Numbered from the stretch's first letter, positions 9,446 to 18,863 are shown. The stretch is DNA of 64,000 nt from DATHTC01 sp963746805 (GCA_963746805.1 CAVVCQ010000008.1:1-64000), one strand, 5' to 3'. A program made the numbers and translations. The notes: a model not told the origin generated them from the letters alone.

Positions 9446-9897
9446 GTCCGACGCGTCCTGCCGGGCCTGCTCCTCGGTCCACCCGTACTCCCGGGCGGCG
9501 GCGAAGACGCCCTGGCCGAGCTGGTCGAGCAGCCCGCCGACCTCCGGCCGCTTCCGGGTCCACTTGGTCCGGACGGTCTCCATGCCGCCCTCGACGTCCC
9601 AGCTGCCGAAGTCCTCGCCGGTCGCCTGCGGAGCTGACGGTGATCGCGTCGTACTGTCCCTTGAGCCGGTAGAGGGCAGTGGCCAGCGCCTTGAGCTGGT
9701 CGGGATCGGTGACGAACCCGTTCGCCATGTGCCTGCGTCCCTCCACCCGGGGCCCGGTCGGGCCGGAGCATACGCCCGGGATCGGCGGTATGTCCAAAGT
9801 ACCCGATTCTTCGGTTCTCTCCCTCGGAGGTCGTCCGTCGCCCTGGGGGACGCGGCCGGTCGGAGAGCCGCCTAGGGTTCCGACCCGGGAGGGTTCG

Positions 9898-10835
9898 ATG
9901 CTGGAATTCGACGGTCTGACCAAGCGGTACGGCGACAAGGTAGCCCTGCAGGACCTCACCTTCGCCGTCCGTCCCGGAGAGGTGTACGGCTTCGTCGGGC
10001 GCGAACGGCGCCGGCAAGACCACCGCGATGCGGATCGCGCTGGGCGTGCTCGCCGCGGACGCCGGCGAGGTGCGCTGGCAGGGCCGGCCGGTCACGTTCG
10101 ACACCCGGCGCCGGTTCGGCTACATGCCGGAGGAGCGCGGGCTCTACCCGAAGATGCGGGTGACCGAGCAGCTGGTCTACTTCGCCCGGCTGCACGGGCT
10201 GGACGCCGCCGCGCGCCGCGGCCGCCGCGGACCGGCTGACCGAGCGGCTCGGCGTCGCCGAGCGCCGCAACGACGCGGTGCGAGAAGCTGTCGCTGGGCA
10301 ACCAGCAGCGCGTGCAGCTGGCCGCCGCGCTGGTGCACGACCCCGAGGTGCTCGTCCTGGACGAGCCGTTCTCCGGGCTCGACCCGGTCGGTGTGGACGC
10401 GCTGGCCGGGGTGCTGCTGGACAAGGCCGCGCGACGGCGTCCCGGTCGTCTTCTCCTCCCACCAGCTGGAGCTGGTGGAGCGGCTGTGCGACTCGGTCGG
10501 CATCATCAACGCCGGCCGGATGGTCGCCGCCGGCACCGTGCGCGACCTGCGCTCGCCAGGGCGACCGCCGGCAGCTGCTGGTGGTGGTGCCGGACGCGCC
10601 GGCCGGCTGGGCGAGCGGGTTGCCCGGCGTGCGGGTGGTCTCCGAGCGGCGCGGCGAGCTGGTCCTCGAGCTGGCTCCGGACGCGGACGACCAGCAGGTG
10701 CTCGCCGCCGCGGCCCGCGCCGGCCGGGTCGAGCACTTCAGCCGGCGGGAGCCGACGCTGACCGAGCTGTTCCGGGAGGCGGTGTCGGCGCCCGACGGGC
10801 CGCCCGCCCGCGAGCAGGAGGAGGTGCCGGTATGA
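9898..10835 (+). pseudogene. ABC transporter ATP-binding protein (NatA-like), frame broken
   Basis: ATPase subunit of an ABC-2 type exporter, working with the permease that overlaps its stop. ATG 9898 opens MLEFDGLTKRYGDKVALQDL. Walker A (ANGAGKTTAMRIALG) follows after one surplus base near 10005. The Q-loop region reads FGYMPEERGLYPKMRV, the signature EKLSLGNQQRVQLAAALVHD, and Walker B VLVLDEPFSGLDPVGVDALA. The switch His is in VFSSHQLELVERLCD. The C-terminus ends PAREQEEVPV at TGA 10833-10835. Five single surplus bases break the frame. The end overlaps the next ATG as ATGA, which implies translational coupling. Confidence 0.8.
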
Positions 10836-12060
10836 GCCGCCCCGGACACCGCGGCACGCCGCGCGGCATGGTCGGCCTGGTCGTGCGCCGGGAGATCACC
10901 ACCCGGGTGCGGGAGCGCAGCTTCATCATCTCGACGGTGGTCACGCTGCTGATCATCGCCGCGGTGATCATCGTGCCGACGCTGCTCAGCCGCGGCGGCG
11001 ACGAGGTGCACGGTCGGCCTGGTCGGCAACGCCGGCCGCCGTCGAGCCCGCGCTGCAGCAGGCGGCCGCCGGTGCAGGACGTGAAGCTCACCGTCCAGCG
11101 GTACGCCGATGAGGCCGCCGCCCGGACGGCGGTGCAGGCCGGCGACGTCGACGCGGTCTTCCTCGGCGGCGACCGGGTGCTGGTGAAGGAGGACCTGGAC
11201 GGGGAGACCGAGCAGGTCGTGCAGACCGCGTACCGGCAGGCCGCGGCGGCCCAGCGGCTGGCCGCCGCCGGGATCGACCCCGCCGCGGCCGCCCGGGCGC
11301 TGGACGTGCCGCCGCTCGCGGTGACCGCCATCGACCCGCCGGACCCGGACTCCGACGCCCGCCGCAGCCGCGGCGTACTTCGGCGTGCTGCTGCTCTACT
11401 TCCAGCTCTTCGGGTACGGCCTGTGGGTCGCGCTCGGCGTGGTCGAGGAGAAGTCCAGCCGGGTGGTCGAGCTGCTGCTCGCCGACGGTGCGGCCGTGGC
11501 AGCTGCTGGCCGGCAAGGTGATCGGCATCGGCCTGCTCGGACTGGGCCAGCTGGTGCTGACCGGCGTCGGTCGGCATCGCCGCGGCGATCGCCACCGGCG
11601 CGGTGGACGTGCCGTCCGGGATCCTCGGGGTCGCCGGTCAGGTGCTGGTCTGGTTCCTGCTCGGCTTCGCCTTCTACGCCTGCCTGTTCGCCGCGCTGGC
11701 CGTCGCTGGTGTCCCGGCAGGAGGAGCTGCAGAACGTCACCACCCCGCTGTCGGTGCTGCTGCTGGGCAGCTTCTTCCTCGCCATCGCCGCGCTCGAGCT
11801 CGCCGGACAGCACGCTGGTCCGGGTCACCTCGATCGTGCCGCCGTTCTCCACCATGGTGATGCCGATCCGGTGGGCCGCCGGCGACGCGCCGCTGTGGGA
11901 GCTGGCGCTGGCCATCGTGCTGATGGTGATCGTGGTGGTGGCGCTGGTCCGGCTGGCCGGCTGGATCTACGCCGGTGCGGTGCTGCGCAGCGGGCCGCGG
12001 GTGAAGCTGACCGACGCGCTGGCCGCCGGCCGGCAGGGCGAGCGCACCCCGGCCTCCTGA
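10832..12060 (+). pseudogene. ABC-2 type transporter permease (NatB-like), frame broken
   Basis: Membrane subunit paired with the upstream ATPase. It begins MSRPGHRGTPRGMVGLVVRR, then the first membrane helix SFIISTVVTLLIIAAVIIVP. A large extracytoplasmic domain contains DVKLTVQRYADEAAARTAV. A cluster of membrane helices follows: LLLYFQLFGYGLWVALGVVE, VRPWQLLAGKVIGIGLLGLG, GQVLVWFLLGFAFYACLFAA, LLLGSFFLAIAALE and IVLMVIVVVALVRLAGWIYA. It ends at TGA 12058-12060. Six surplus bases shift the frame. The layout matches NatB-type sodium or drug exporters; the substrate is unknown. Confidence 0.75.
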
Positions 12061-12086
12061 GCGAGCGCGAGCGCGGGGAGCGAGTG

Positions 12087-12824
12087 TCAGGCGTCGCGGC
12101 GGGCCAGCACCGCCGCGGCGCCGCCGAGGAAGAGCGCCAGCCACAGCGCCAGCGTCAGCGCCGCCACCCACGGCTCGAGGGCCAGCTCCGGGTCCGCGGC
12201 AGGAAGAGGCTGTCGCTGGCCGCGGTCGGCAGGTAGCGCTGGCCCTGCTCCTCCCACCACCGCGGCAGCAGCGGGCCGAAGAACGCCGGCCCCAGCACCA
12301 GCCCGAGCACCGCGGCCACCGAGCCGGCCGCGCTGCGCAGCACGAAGGCCAGGCAGACCGCGATCACCGGCAGCACCGGCGCGCTGGCCATCGAGCCGAG
12401 CACCAGCAGCGCCGCGTCCGAGCGGTCCACCGGCGGCGCGTCCAGCCCGCTGTAGAGGGCCAGCCCGACCGCTTGCATCACGGCGATGGCGACCACGGAG
12501 GTGCCGACCGCGAGCGCGACGACCACGAGCACCTTGGCCAGCAGCACCCGCTCCCGCCGCGGGGTCGCGGTCAGCGTCAGCGCGATCATCCGGGAGGAGT
12601 ACTCCGAGGACACCACGGTCACCCCCAGCACGGTGACCAGGATCGCCACCAGCAGCATGCCGATCAGCGACGCGTCCACCGGGTCGAAGGTGGCCCGCTC
12701 CTCGGCCGGCCAGTCGTCCCAGGTGGCCAGCACCACCCAGGCCAGCAGGCCGGTCACCACCGCGCCGAGCAGCACCGCGCAGGCCAGCGTGACCCGGACC
12801 GCGCGCTGCGAGGTGATCTTGCCG
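12087..12824 (-). pseudogene. ABC-2 type permease, N-terminus cut by junction, frame broken near the end
   Basis: Membrane protein of the ABC-2 permease class, convergent to the NatB-like gene. The first residues present are KITSQRAVRVTLACAVLLGA; in such permeases this lies near the N-terminus, so probably only 10 to 20 residues are lost at the join. Helices include VVTGLLAWVVLA, LIGMLLVAILVTVLGVTVVS, VLVVVALAVGTSVVAIAVMQ and VLPVIAVCLAFVLRSAAG. After a frame switch near 12200 the end reads LEPWVAALTLALWLALFLGG with a terminal ARRDA. Its ATPase partner would lie in the missing upstream sequence. Confidence 0.65.
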
Positions 12825-12832
12825 CCGCATCG
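12818..12832. other. probable chimeric join between segment B and segment C
   Basis: An ABC permease reading leftward loses its N-terminus here, and a TatD-type DNase reading leftward toward the same point is cut after about 39 residues. Both cut genes lie on the minus strand in different frames. Beyond this point codon use and gene content change from Micromonosporaceae-like to Thermoleophilia-like, and the indel density falls. Confidence 0.8.
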
Positions 12833-12942
12833 ATCCTCGTGGCGACCGTGAGGATCCGGTCGACGCCCGCCTCGCGCGCGCGAGACACCAGGACGTCCGG
12901 CGGGTCCTCGCACGCGTCGAGGTGCGCGTGCGTGTCGATCAC
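12826..12942 (-). pseudogene. TatD family DNase, N-terminal fragment
   Basis: GTG 12942 overlaps the metG stop as GTGA, the usual metG-tatD coupling in many bacteria. The 39 residues present begin VIDTHAHLDACEDPPDVLVS, holding the HxH metal site of the TatD metal-dependent hydrolase superfamily, and continue AREAGVDRILTVATRIDA before the sequence changes origin. TatD is a 3'-5' exonuclease of the TIM-barrel type. The remaining five sixths of the gene is absent. Confidence 0.8.
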
Positions 12943-14741
12943 GCGTCTTCTGAGGCTCGCCGCATCCGCTCGAGCTCCTCCTCCACGACGCTCTCGTCGA
13001 GCTTGCGGAAGAGGGGGGTCGGCTCGCGGAGGGCCTGCCCCGGCGCCAGCGTGCTCGGCGTCCAGGTGCCGACCCAGGAGGCGTAGTCGCCGGTGAGCAC
13101 GACGTGCGAGTCGCCCTCCTCCGCGACCTCCCGCAGCGCGAGCGGCCCCGCGAGGTAGCCGTCGTGGCCGAGCAGCTCGTGGACTCGCTGCGAACCGAAC
13201 GGCAGGAAAGGGGCGAAGAGCGTCTTCAGGCTGTCGATCGCGCGGAGGCAGGTGTAGAGCACCGTCGCGGCTCGGTCGCGGTCGTCCTTCACGAGCGCCC
13301 ACGGAGCCTCGTCGTTGACGTACTGGTTCACGCGGCGCGCGAGCTGCATCGCCTCCCCGAGCGCGGCCTTGAAGCGCGCGTCCTCGATCAGGTCGCCGAC
13401 GGTCGCGAAGCCGCCGTCGATCTCGGCGAGCAGCGCGGCGTCGCGATCGGTGAGGGCGCCCGGCTCCGGGATCGAGCCGAACGTCCGGTACGCGATCGTG
13501 AGCACGCGGTTCGCGAGGTTCCCCCAGGTGGCGACGAGCTCGTCGTTCGTGCGGCGGACGAACTCCGACCAGGTGAAGTCGGTGTCCTGCGTCTCCGGCC
13601 CCGCCGCGGTCAGGTAGTAGCGCAGGGCGTCCGGCTCGTAGCGCTCGAGGAAGTCCCTCACGAGGATGCCGACGCCCCGGCTGGCGGCGAACTTCCGGCC
13701 CTCCATGGTGAGAAACTCGCTCGCCACGACGTCGTACGGAAGCTGGAGCGGGCCGCGCCCGGCGCCGAGCTCGCCGCCCTCGCCGTAGCCGAGCAGGATG
13801 CTCGGCCAGATCACCGTGTGGAAGACGATGTTGTCCTTCCCCTGGAAGTAGAAGTGCCGGGAGTCGGGGTTCTGCCACCAGTCGCGCCACGCGTCGGGCC
13901 GACCCTCGTTGTGAGCCCATTCGACCGCGGCCGAGAGGTAGCCGATCACCGCGTCGAACCAGACGTAGATCCGCTTGTTCGTCGACTCCTCGTAGCCCTC
14001 GACCGGGATCGGCACGCCCCAGTCGAGGTCGCGCGTGATCGGGCGCTCTTTGAGGTCGTCGACGAGCGCCAGCGAGAAGTTGCGGACGTTCGGTCGCCAG
14101 TGCGGCTGCGCCGAGATCCATTCGCGCAGGCGGTCGGCGAACGCGGGAAGGTCGAGGAAGAGGTGCTTCGTCTCGCGGAACTCGGGCGTCGAGCCGTCGA
14201 CGCGCGACCGCGGGTTCAGGAGATCGGTCGGGTCGAGCTGGTTTCCGCAGTTGTCGCACTGGTCGCCGCGCGCGGCTTCGTAGCCGCAGATCGGACACGT
14301 GCCCTCGATGTAGCGGTCGGGCAGCGTGTGTCCGGTGGTGGGCGAGAACGCTCCGAGCGTCGTCCGCTCGACCACGAACCCGTGCTCGTAGAGCGTGCGG
14401 AAGAGGTCCTGGACGACGCGGTCGTGGTTCCGCGTCGTCGTGCGCGTGAAGCAGTCGTAGGTGATCCCCAGCTCGCGGAGGTCGTCGCGGATGAGCGCGC
14501 TGTACTCGTCCGCGGCCTCACGCGGCGAGCGCCCTTCCTTGTCCGCCGTCACCATCACCGGCGTCCCATGCTCGTCCGTCCCGGACACCATGAGGACGTC
14601 GTTGCCCCGCAGGCGGTGGTAGCGCGCGAAGATGTCCGCGGGTACCGCGAACCCCGCCACATGCCCGATGTGGCGCGGTGCGCTCGCGTACGGCCAGGCC
14701 GGCGCGACCAGGATCTTCTGCGGGGACGGGGACGCGGACAC
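12939..14741 (-). CDS. metG: methionyl-tRNA synthetase
   Basis: Charges tRNA-Met and initiator tRNA with methionine in the cytosol. The frame of 600 residues is intact. The class I signature HIGH is at residues 24-27 (APRHIGHVAG). A zinc knuckle CPICGYEAARGDQCDNCGN lies in the connective peptide. The KMSKS loop is replaced by GRKFAASRGVGI, resembling the KFSxSR variant of actinobacterial MetG. The anticodon-binding helical domain follows (WGNLANRVLTIAYRTFGS). No C-terminal tRNA-binding domain is present. Stop and tatD start overlap as GTGA. Upstream is the M23 gene on the same strand. Confidence 0.95.
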   Translation of the reverse strand: MSASPSPQKILVAPAWPYASAPRHIGHVAGFAVPADIFARYHRLRGNDVLMVSGTDEHGTPVMVTADKEGRSPREAADEYSALIRDDLRELGITYDCFTRTTTRNHDRVVQDLFRTLYEHGFVVERTTLGAFSPTTGHTLPDRYIEGTCPICGYEAARGDQCDNCGNQLDPTDLLNPRSRVDGSTPEFRETKHLFLDLPAFADRLREWISAQPHWRPNVRNFSLALVDDLKERPITRDLDWGVPIPVEGYEESTNKRIYVWFDAVIGYLSAAVEWAHNEGRPDAWRDWWQNPDSRHFYFQGKDNIVFHTVIWPSILLGYGEGGELGAGRGPLQLPYDVVASEFLTMEGRKFAASRGVGILVRDFLERYEPDALRYYLTAAGPETQDTDFTWSEFVRRTNDELVATWGNLANRVLTIAYRTFGSIPEPGALTDRDAALLAEIDGGFATVGDLIEDARFKAALGEAMQLARRVNQYVNDEAPWALVKDDRDRAATVLYTCLRAIDSLKTLFAPFLPFGSQRVHELLGHDGYLAGPLALREVAEEGDSHVVLTGDYASWVGTWTPSTLAPGQALREPTPLFRKLDESVVEEELERMRRASEDA

Positions 14742-15886
14742 GGGCGGTCATGATACGAGCCGCTCCGAGCGCCACCGCTGCCGCGGCAGCCGCAAGGGAC
14801 GCGACGAGCCACCACCGGGCGAGTCGGCCGGACCCGTCCACCGTGACGGGTCGCAGGAGCGGCTCGCGCGGCTCCCCCGCGACCAGGCGCTCGGTCGGTA
14901 CGACCTCGAGGCGAGGCTCGATCAAGCGACTCGGCGGCGGCACCACGTGGAGCTCGTGCGCCGAGCCCGTGCGAGCGCTCCCGCTTCCCGCCGATGACGT
15001 ATCCCGCCCGTGGACGGCTGCGGGCGTCGTGAGCGGCAGCTCGACCGCGCCACGCGACGAGTCGGCAGTCCGGCGCGACGACACGTCGGCGACCGATGCC
15101 GCCTCCGTCGCGACGGGGCGGTCCGACGCCGATGCCGTCACCTCGAGACCGCCCGCTCGGCCCTCGACCGCGGTCGTCGACACGGGCGCGGCGTCCGCAG
15201 GGGCGACGGGCTCGGCGACCTGCACGGGCTCCGCCGGCGTCGGGGGCGCGGCCACGGCCGCCGCCGGCTGGGGCGTCGCGACCGCGACCGGCACGACGGT
15301 GGGCTGCGCGGGCGCGGCGGCCACCGGTGCCTGCACCGTCGAGGATGCCGCCGCGGCCGGCGCCGACGGCTTCGCTCCCGGTTGCGGCACCGCCGCAGGC
15401 GGTGGGGACGCCGACGCGGGCGGAACGGAGGCAGGGCGGCGCGGCAGGAGGCTCGAGCGGGTCGACGTAGCCGTGCGGGTCGCTCGCGACGCGCACGCCG
15501 AGATGGACGTGCGGCGCGCGCGTCACCGGATCCTCGCTCTCGCCGACGGCGCCGACGGCCGCGCCCTCGTCCACGACGTCGCCGCGTGAGACCGCCGTCG
15601 CGCGGAGCTGCACCAGAGTCACCGCGTACCCGTCGCCCGTCTCGATCGTCACGCCGCGCCCCATGCCCGGAAGCGAGCCGACGAAGGTCACGGTCCCCGA
15701 TGCGGGCGCGCCGACGCTCGCTCCGGCGCCGCAGCCGACATCGATGCCCCGGTGCTGGCCGGCCGCGTAGGGGTCGTCGACGAGCGAGAACGGCCGCAGG
15801 ACGGAGCCCTCGCAGGGCCACGACCACGCGTCGGCGGAAGGCGCGAGCACGAGCGCGACCACGGCGACGAGCGCGAGACGGAGCAT
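14518..15886 (-). CDS. M23 family peptidase with long Ala/Pro linker and C-terminal membrane helix (one frameshift)
   Basis: ATG 15886 follows TCGGAGG and encodes a signal peptide (LALVAVVALVLAPSADA). A LytM/M23 domain follows: AGQHRGIDVGCGAGASV and APHVHLGVRV hold the HxxxD and HxH zinc ligands. Near 15435 one surplus base shifts the frame into about 150 residues of Ala/Pro/Val-rich linker and then a membrane helix WWLVASLAAAAAAVALGAA. The nominal stop at 14518 lies 224 bases inside metG, so the true end is probably near 14745, just after the membrane helix. Likely a cell-wall peptidoglycan endopeptidase or a non-catalytic regulator. The C-terminal anchor is unusual for M23. Confidence 0.7.
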
Positions 15887-15934
15887 GGGCGACCTCCGAT
15901 GTTGTCTCGATTGGAAACGACGAGGTCACGGTAC

Positions 15935-15949
15935 CGAGCGGGTCGCTCG
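15935..15949 (-). terminator. short GC-rich hairpin after rsmI
   Basis: CGAGCG, loop GGT, CGCTCG form a perfect 6-bp stem in the 76-base gap between the rsmI stop and the M23 start. There is no following T run, so termination is possible but not certain. Confidence 0.3.
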
Positions 15950-15962
15950 TTGTCAAGACGGA

Positions 15963-16761
15963 CTACAGCGAGCCGCGATAGAGCGCGTTCCGCGACACGC
16001 CGGTGAGACGCGCGACGAGATCGGCGGCCCGCCGCCGGGGCAGGCCCGCATCGACCAGCTCGGCGACGGCCGCCACGGCGGCCGCGTCGTCGACCGCTGC
16101 CTCCACCCCGTCCACGACGAGCACGATCTCGCCCTTCGGGGACTCGGGGAAGGCGTCGGCGAGCTCCGCTGCCGTCCCGCGCACGACCTCCTCGTACTGC
16201 TTCGTCAGCTCGCGGCAGACCGCCGCCCGCCGGTCGGGGAAGCGCTCGGCGAGGGAGCGCAGCGTCCGCGGCAGCCGCTGCGGAGACTCGAACGCGACCG
16301 TCGGCCACGGCCAGGACGCGAGCTCCTCCCACACCCCCACGAGCGCTCCTCCGCCGCGTGGGAGGTATCCGACGAACCGGTACCGCTCCGCGACCAGTCC
16401 GCTGGCGACGAGCGCCGTCTCGACCGCCGACGGCCCCGGGAGCACGGTCACCGGCAGCCCCTCCTCGAGCGCCGCAGCGATGAGCCGCGCGCCGGGGTCG
16501 CTGATCGCCGGCATCCCCGCGTCGGAGACGAGGGCGACGCGCTCGGCCGTCACGCAGCCGCGGGAGCATCTCCGCCGTCCGCGCGGCCTCGTTGTGCTCG
16601 TGGTACGACAGGAGCCGCGCCTCGATCCCGTGCCGCGCGAGCAGCCCTCGCGTGCGGCGCGTGTCCTCGCACAGCACGACGTCCGCCTCGCGCAGCTCGC
16701 GCAGCACGCGCAGGGTGACGTCCTCGAGGTTCCCGATCGGGGTCGCGCAGACGGCGAGCAC
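15963..16761 (-). CDS. rsmI: 16S rRNA 2'-O-methyltransferase RsmI (one frameshift)
   Basis: SAM-dependent tetrapyrrole-methylase-fold enzyme that 2'-O-methylates C1402 of 16S rRNA. GTG 16761 opens LAVCATPIGNLEDVTLRVL, the family start (ATPIGNL). Then come VVLCEDTRRTRGLLARHGI and SYHEHNE. One surplus base near 16558 shifts the frame; it continues VALVSDAGMPAISDPGARL, VLPGPSAVETALVASGL and FVGYLPR. The C-terminal helices end GVSRNALYRGSL. It starts 2 bases after the ROK kinase stop on the same strand, so the two are probably co-transcribed. Confidence 0.9.
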
Positions 16762-16763
16762 CG

Positions 16764-17658
16764 TCAGGTGGTCGCTTCGAGCCCTACGAGCGCGGCGCCG
16801 ACGATGCCGGCCGCGGTGCCGAGCTTGGCCCGGACGACCTGCACGCGCTCCTTCGCGGGGCCGATCGCCTCCCGCCGGACGATCGCGCGCGCCGGCTCGA
16901 GGATCAGGTCGCCCGCAGCCGCGAAGCCGCCGCCGATGACGACCAGCTCCGGGTCGAAGACGTTCACGAGCGTGCCGATGCCCGAGCCGAGCCGCTCGCC
17001 GATCTCGCGGAGGATCGCGATCGCCCGCGCGTCGCCCTCGTTTCCGAGCCGCACGAGCCGGTACGCGTCCGCCGCCGGGCCGAAGGCCGCCCGCGCCGCC
17101 GCGGTCGCGGCCGTTCCGGACACGTACGCCTCGAGGTGGCCGCGCCCCGTGCAGGTGCCCTGGCACGGCCGGCCGTCGTGCTCGATGACGATGTGCCCGA
17201 ACTCGGCGAGCCCGCGCATGAGCTGTCCGCCGAAGACCACGCCGCCGCCGACCCCCGTCCCGAGCGTGAGCATGACCATCGAGCTCGCACCCTGCCCCGC
17301 GCCGAAGCGCCACTCGGCGAAGGCGGCCGCGTTCGCGTCGTTCTCGATCGCGACCGGGAGCTCGAACCTCGCCTGCAGCAGCCCGTCGAGGTCGACGTCG
17401 CCGAGCGGGATGTTGACCGAGCCGAGAGCGCGGCCCGTCGCCCGGTCGATGATGGACGGGACGCCGATCCCGACTGCCGTGACGTCCGGGCCGAGGAGCT
17501 CCGCAACGGCCTCCTCGAGCGCGCTCGAGCAGTGCGTCCTGCGACTCCGTGGGCGTCACCCGCTCACGGCGCTCGCGCACGCCGCCGTCGCCGTCCACGA
17601 GGCCCGCGGCGATCTTCGTTCCGCCGAGGTCGACGCCGATCACCAGGGGGTCTGCCAT
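16764..17658 (-). CDS. ROK family sugar kinase, glucokinase-like (one frameshift)
   Basis: ROK kinases phosphorylate glucose or related sugars with ATP or polyphosphate. ATG 17658 opens PLVIGVDLGGTKIAAGLVDG, the phosphate-1 loop. After one surplus base near 17530 come VGIGVPSIIDRATG, LPVAIENDANAAAFAEWRFG and the TLGTGVGGGVVFGGQLMRG loop. The zinc region reads GRPCQGTCTGRGHLEAYVSG, where the usual CxCGxxGCxE spacing and third Cys are changed. The end is VGAALVGLEATT. It is divergent from the LCP gene with only 26 bases between the two start codons. Confidence 0.85.
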
Positions 17659-17684
17659 GAGGCCGGGCTACCATACCGCCCCGC

Positions 17685-18863
17685 ATGTCGCCCGAGGACA
17701 AGCCCTACCGCGTCTACCGCGGCGGACGCACGAAGGGCAAGGTCCCGACGCTGCCGCCGCCGGAGCGCAGCGCGCGAAAGAACGGCCGCCGGCCGTCCGC
17801 GCGCCCGCCGCTCGGCCCGGAGCAGCCGGCTCCGGACCGCCGCGTCTCGTGGGGACGCCGCATCGGCCTGGGCGTGCTCGTCCTCGTCCTGCTCCTCGTC
17901 GTCTGGGGCGTGGCGAGCTTCCTCGCCGTGCGCAGCGGCGTGCAGGAGGCGAACGCCAGGCTCGAGCCCGAGGATCGTGCGGCGCTCGCGCCCGACGAGG
18001 GCTCGATGCTCGGCAACCCGACCGTCGTGCTGCTGCTCGGCACCGATCACTCACGCACGGTCCAGGACCGCCAGGGCGCGCGGCGCTCGGACTCGATGAT
18101 GCTCGTGCGCACCGACCCGCGCCGCGGCCGGATCTCGTACCTCTCGATCCCGCGCGACCTCCAGGTCGAGGTCCCCGGGCTCGGCACCTCGAAGATCAAC
18201 GCCGCCTCGCAGGTCGGCGGCCCCGCGCTCGCGATCCGCACGATCCGCCAGTTCACCGGCGTCAAGGTCAACCACGTCGCGGTCGTCGACTTCGGCGACT
18301 TCGAGGAGCTCGTCGACGCGCTCGGCGGGGTCACGATCGACGTGCCGAAGCCGATCGTCTCCAAGAAGTTCGACTGCCCCTACCCGACGCAGGAGCGGTG
18401 CGACCGCTGGCCGGGCTGGCGCTTCGCGAAGGGCGAGCAGGAGATGGACGGGCGCCGCGCACTCATCTACTCGCGCGTGCGCGTGAATCAGCTCGACCCG
18501 TCCGAGTCGGACATCACCCGCGGCGAGCGGCAGCAGGCGGTGACGCAGGCGATCGCCCAGAAGGTGCTCAGCCCGCTGACGATGTTGAAGCTGCCGTTCA
18601 TCGGCGACGACCTGGTGGCGCCGCTCTCGACCGACCTCTCGACGTGGCAGCTGACGCAGCTCGCGTGGGCGAAGTTCCGCGGCGACGACGACCGCGCGCT
18701 CCACTGCCGCCTCGGCGGCGAGGACGCGGGAGGTGTGCTGATCCCCACCGAGGACAACCGCAACGTCGTCTCGATGTTCCTCGGCGCCTCGGCGCCGCAG
18801 CCCCCGGCTCCCGGCTCGCTCTTCGGGCCCGGCTGCCGGATCGGCGCGAGCCCGTCGGCCTAG
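17685..18863 (+). CDS. LytR-CpsA-Psr (LCP) family cell-wall glycopolymer ligase
   Basis: LCP enzymes attach teichoic acids, arabinogalactan or capsule to peptidoglycan from lipid-linked donors on the outer face. The protein has 392 residues: a basic, Pro-rich cytoplasmic N-terminus, one membrane helix at about 62-87 (IGLGVLVLVLLLVVWGVASF), and the LCP domain. Key motifs are ARRSDSMMLVRTDPRRGRI, SYLSIPRDLQVEVPG (conserved Arg and Asp), KINAASQVGGP and RRALIYSRVR. The stop at 18861-18863 shares the CTAG palindrome with the convergent FmdB gene's stop. A short Cys-containing tail ends GPGCRIGASPSA. Confidence 0.92.
   Translation: MSPEDKPYRVYRGGRTKGKVPTLPPPERSARKNGRRPSARPPLGPEQPAPDRRVSWGRRIGLGVLVLVLLLVVWGVASFLAVRSGVQEANARLEPEDRAALAPDEGSMLGNPTVVLLLGTDHSRTVQDRQGARRSDSMMLVRTDPRRGRISYLSIPRDLQVEVPGLGTSKINAASQVGGPALAIRTIRQFTGVKVNHVAVVDFGDFEELVDALGGVTIDVPKPIVSKKFDCPYPTQERCDRWPGWRFAKGEQEMDGRRALIYSRVRVNQLDPSESDITRGERQQAVTQAIAQKVLSPLTMLKLPFIGDDLVAPLSTDLSTWQLTQLAWAKFRGDDDRALHCRLGGEDAGGVLIPTEDNRNVVSMFLGASAPQPPAPGSLFGPGCRIGASPSA

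Larger units (their letters stand above)
8217..9728 (-). pseudogene. WXG100-like N-terminus, SPGGGT linker, two calcium (TSP3) repeats and C-terminal membrane anchor; frame broken
   Basis: ATG 9728 follows GGAGGGA. The N-terminus MANGFVTDPDQLKALATALY, then GEDFGSWDVEGGMETVRTKW, looks like an ESX-type helical hairpin. A linker of repeated SPGGGT, then GDPTTP units, separates two 28-residue copies of the thrombospondin type 3 calcium motif (DTDADGTPDYQDTDSD then GIPDS). A Gly/Ser-rich region follows, then a transmembrane helix GLPVAAAVAPVGLLGAAGAA with a basic and acidic cytoplasmic tail ending ADEDDEL at 8217. Breaks near 9635, 9235, 8995, 8685 and 8575 must be repaired for this to be one protein. 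If so, it would be a surface protein displaying an ESX-like domain on a calcium-stiffened stalk. Confidence 0.55.

Noticed and set aside
8173..10104. A 643-codon minus-strand open frame
   Set aside because: Mostly low-complexity Arg/Pro/Gly shadow coding. It holds only short correct stretches of the stalk protein between frameshifts.
6828..12832. Segment B as a horizontally acquired island in segment C's genome
   Set aside because: No integrase, attachment repeat or tRNA is found at either edge, genes are cut at both edges, and segment A on the far side is again different. Chimeric assembly explains this better.
13104..14753. Long plus-strand frames opposite metG, clpB and dnaK
   Set aside because: Typical antisense shadows in high-GC coding DNA. 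Composition is Arg/Val/Asp-rich without domains, and the minus-strand genes are unambiguous.
15688..17658. A 656-codon minus-strand frame joining ROK start, rsmI middle and M23 start
   Set aside because: It strings together pieces of three separate genes because of frameshifts. The pieces were assigned to their own genes.
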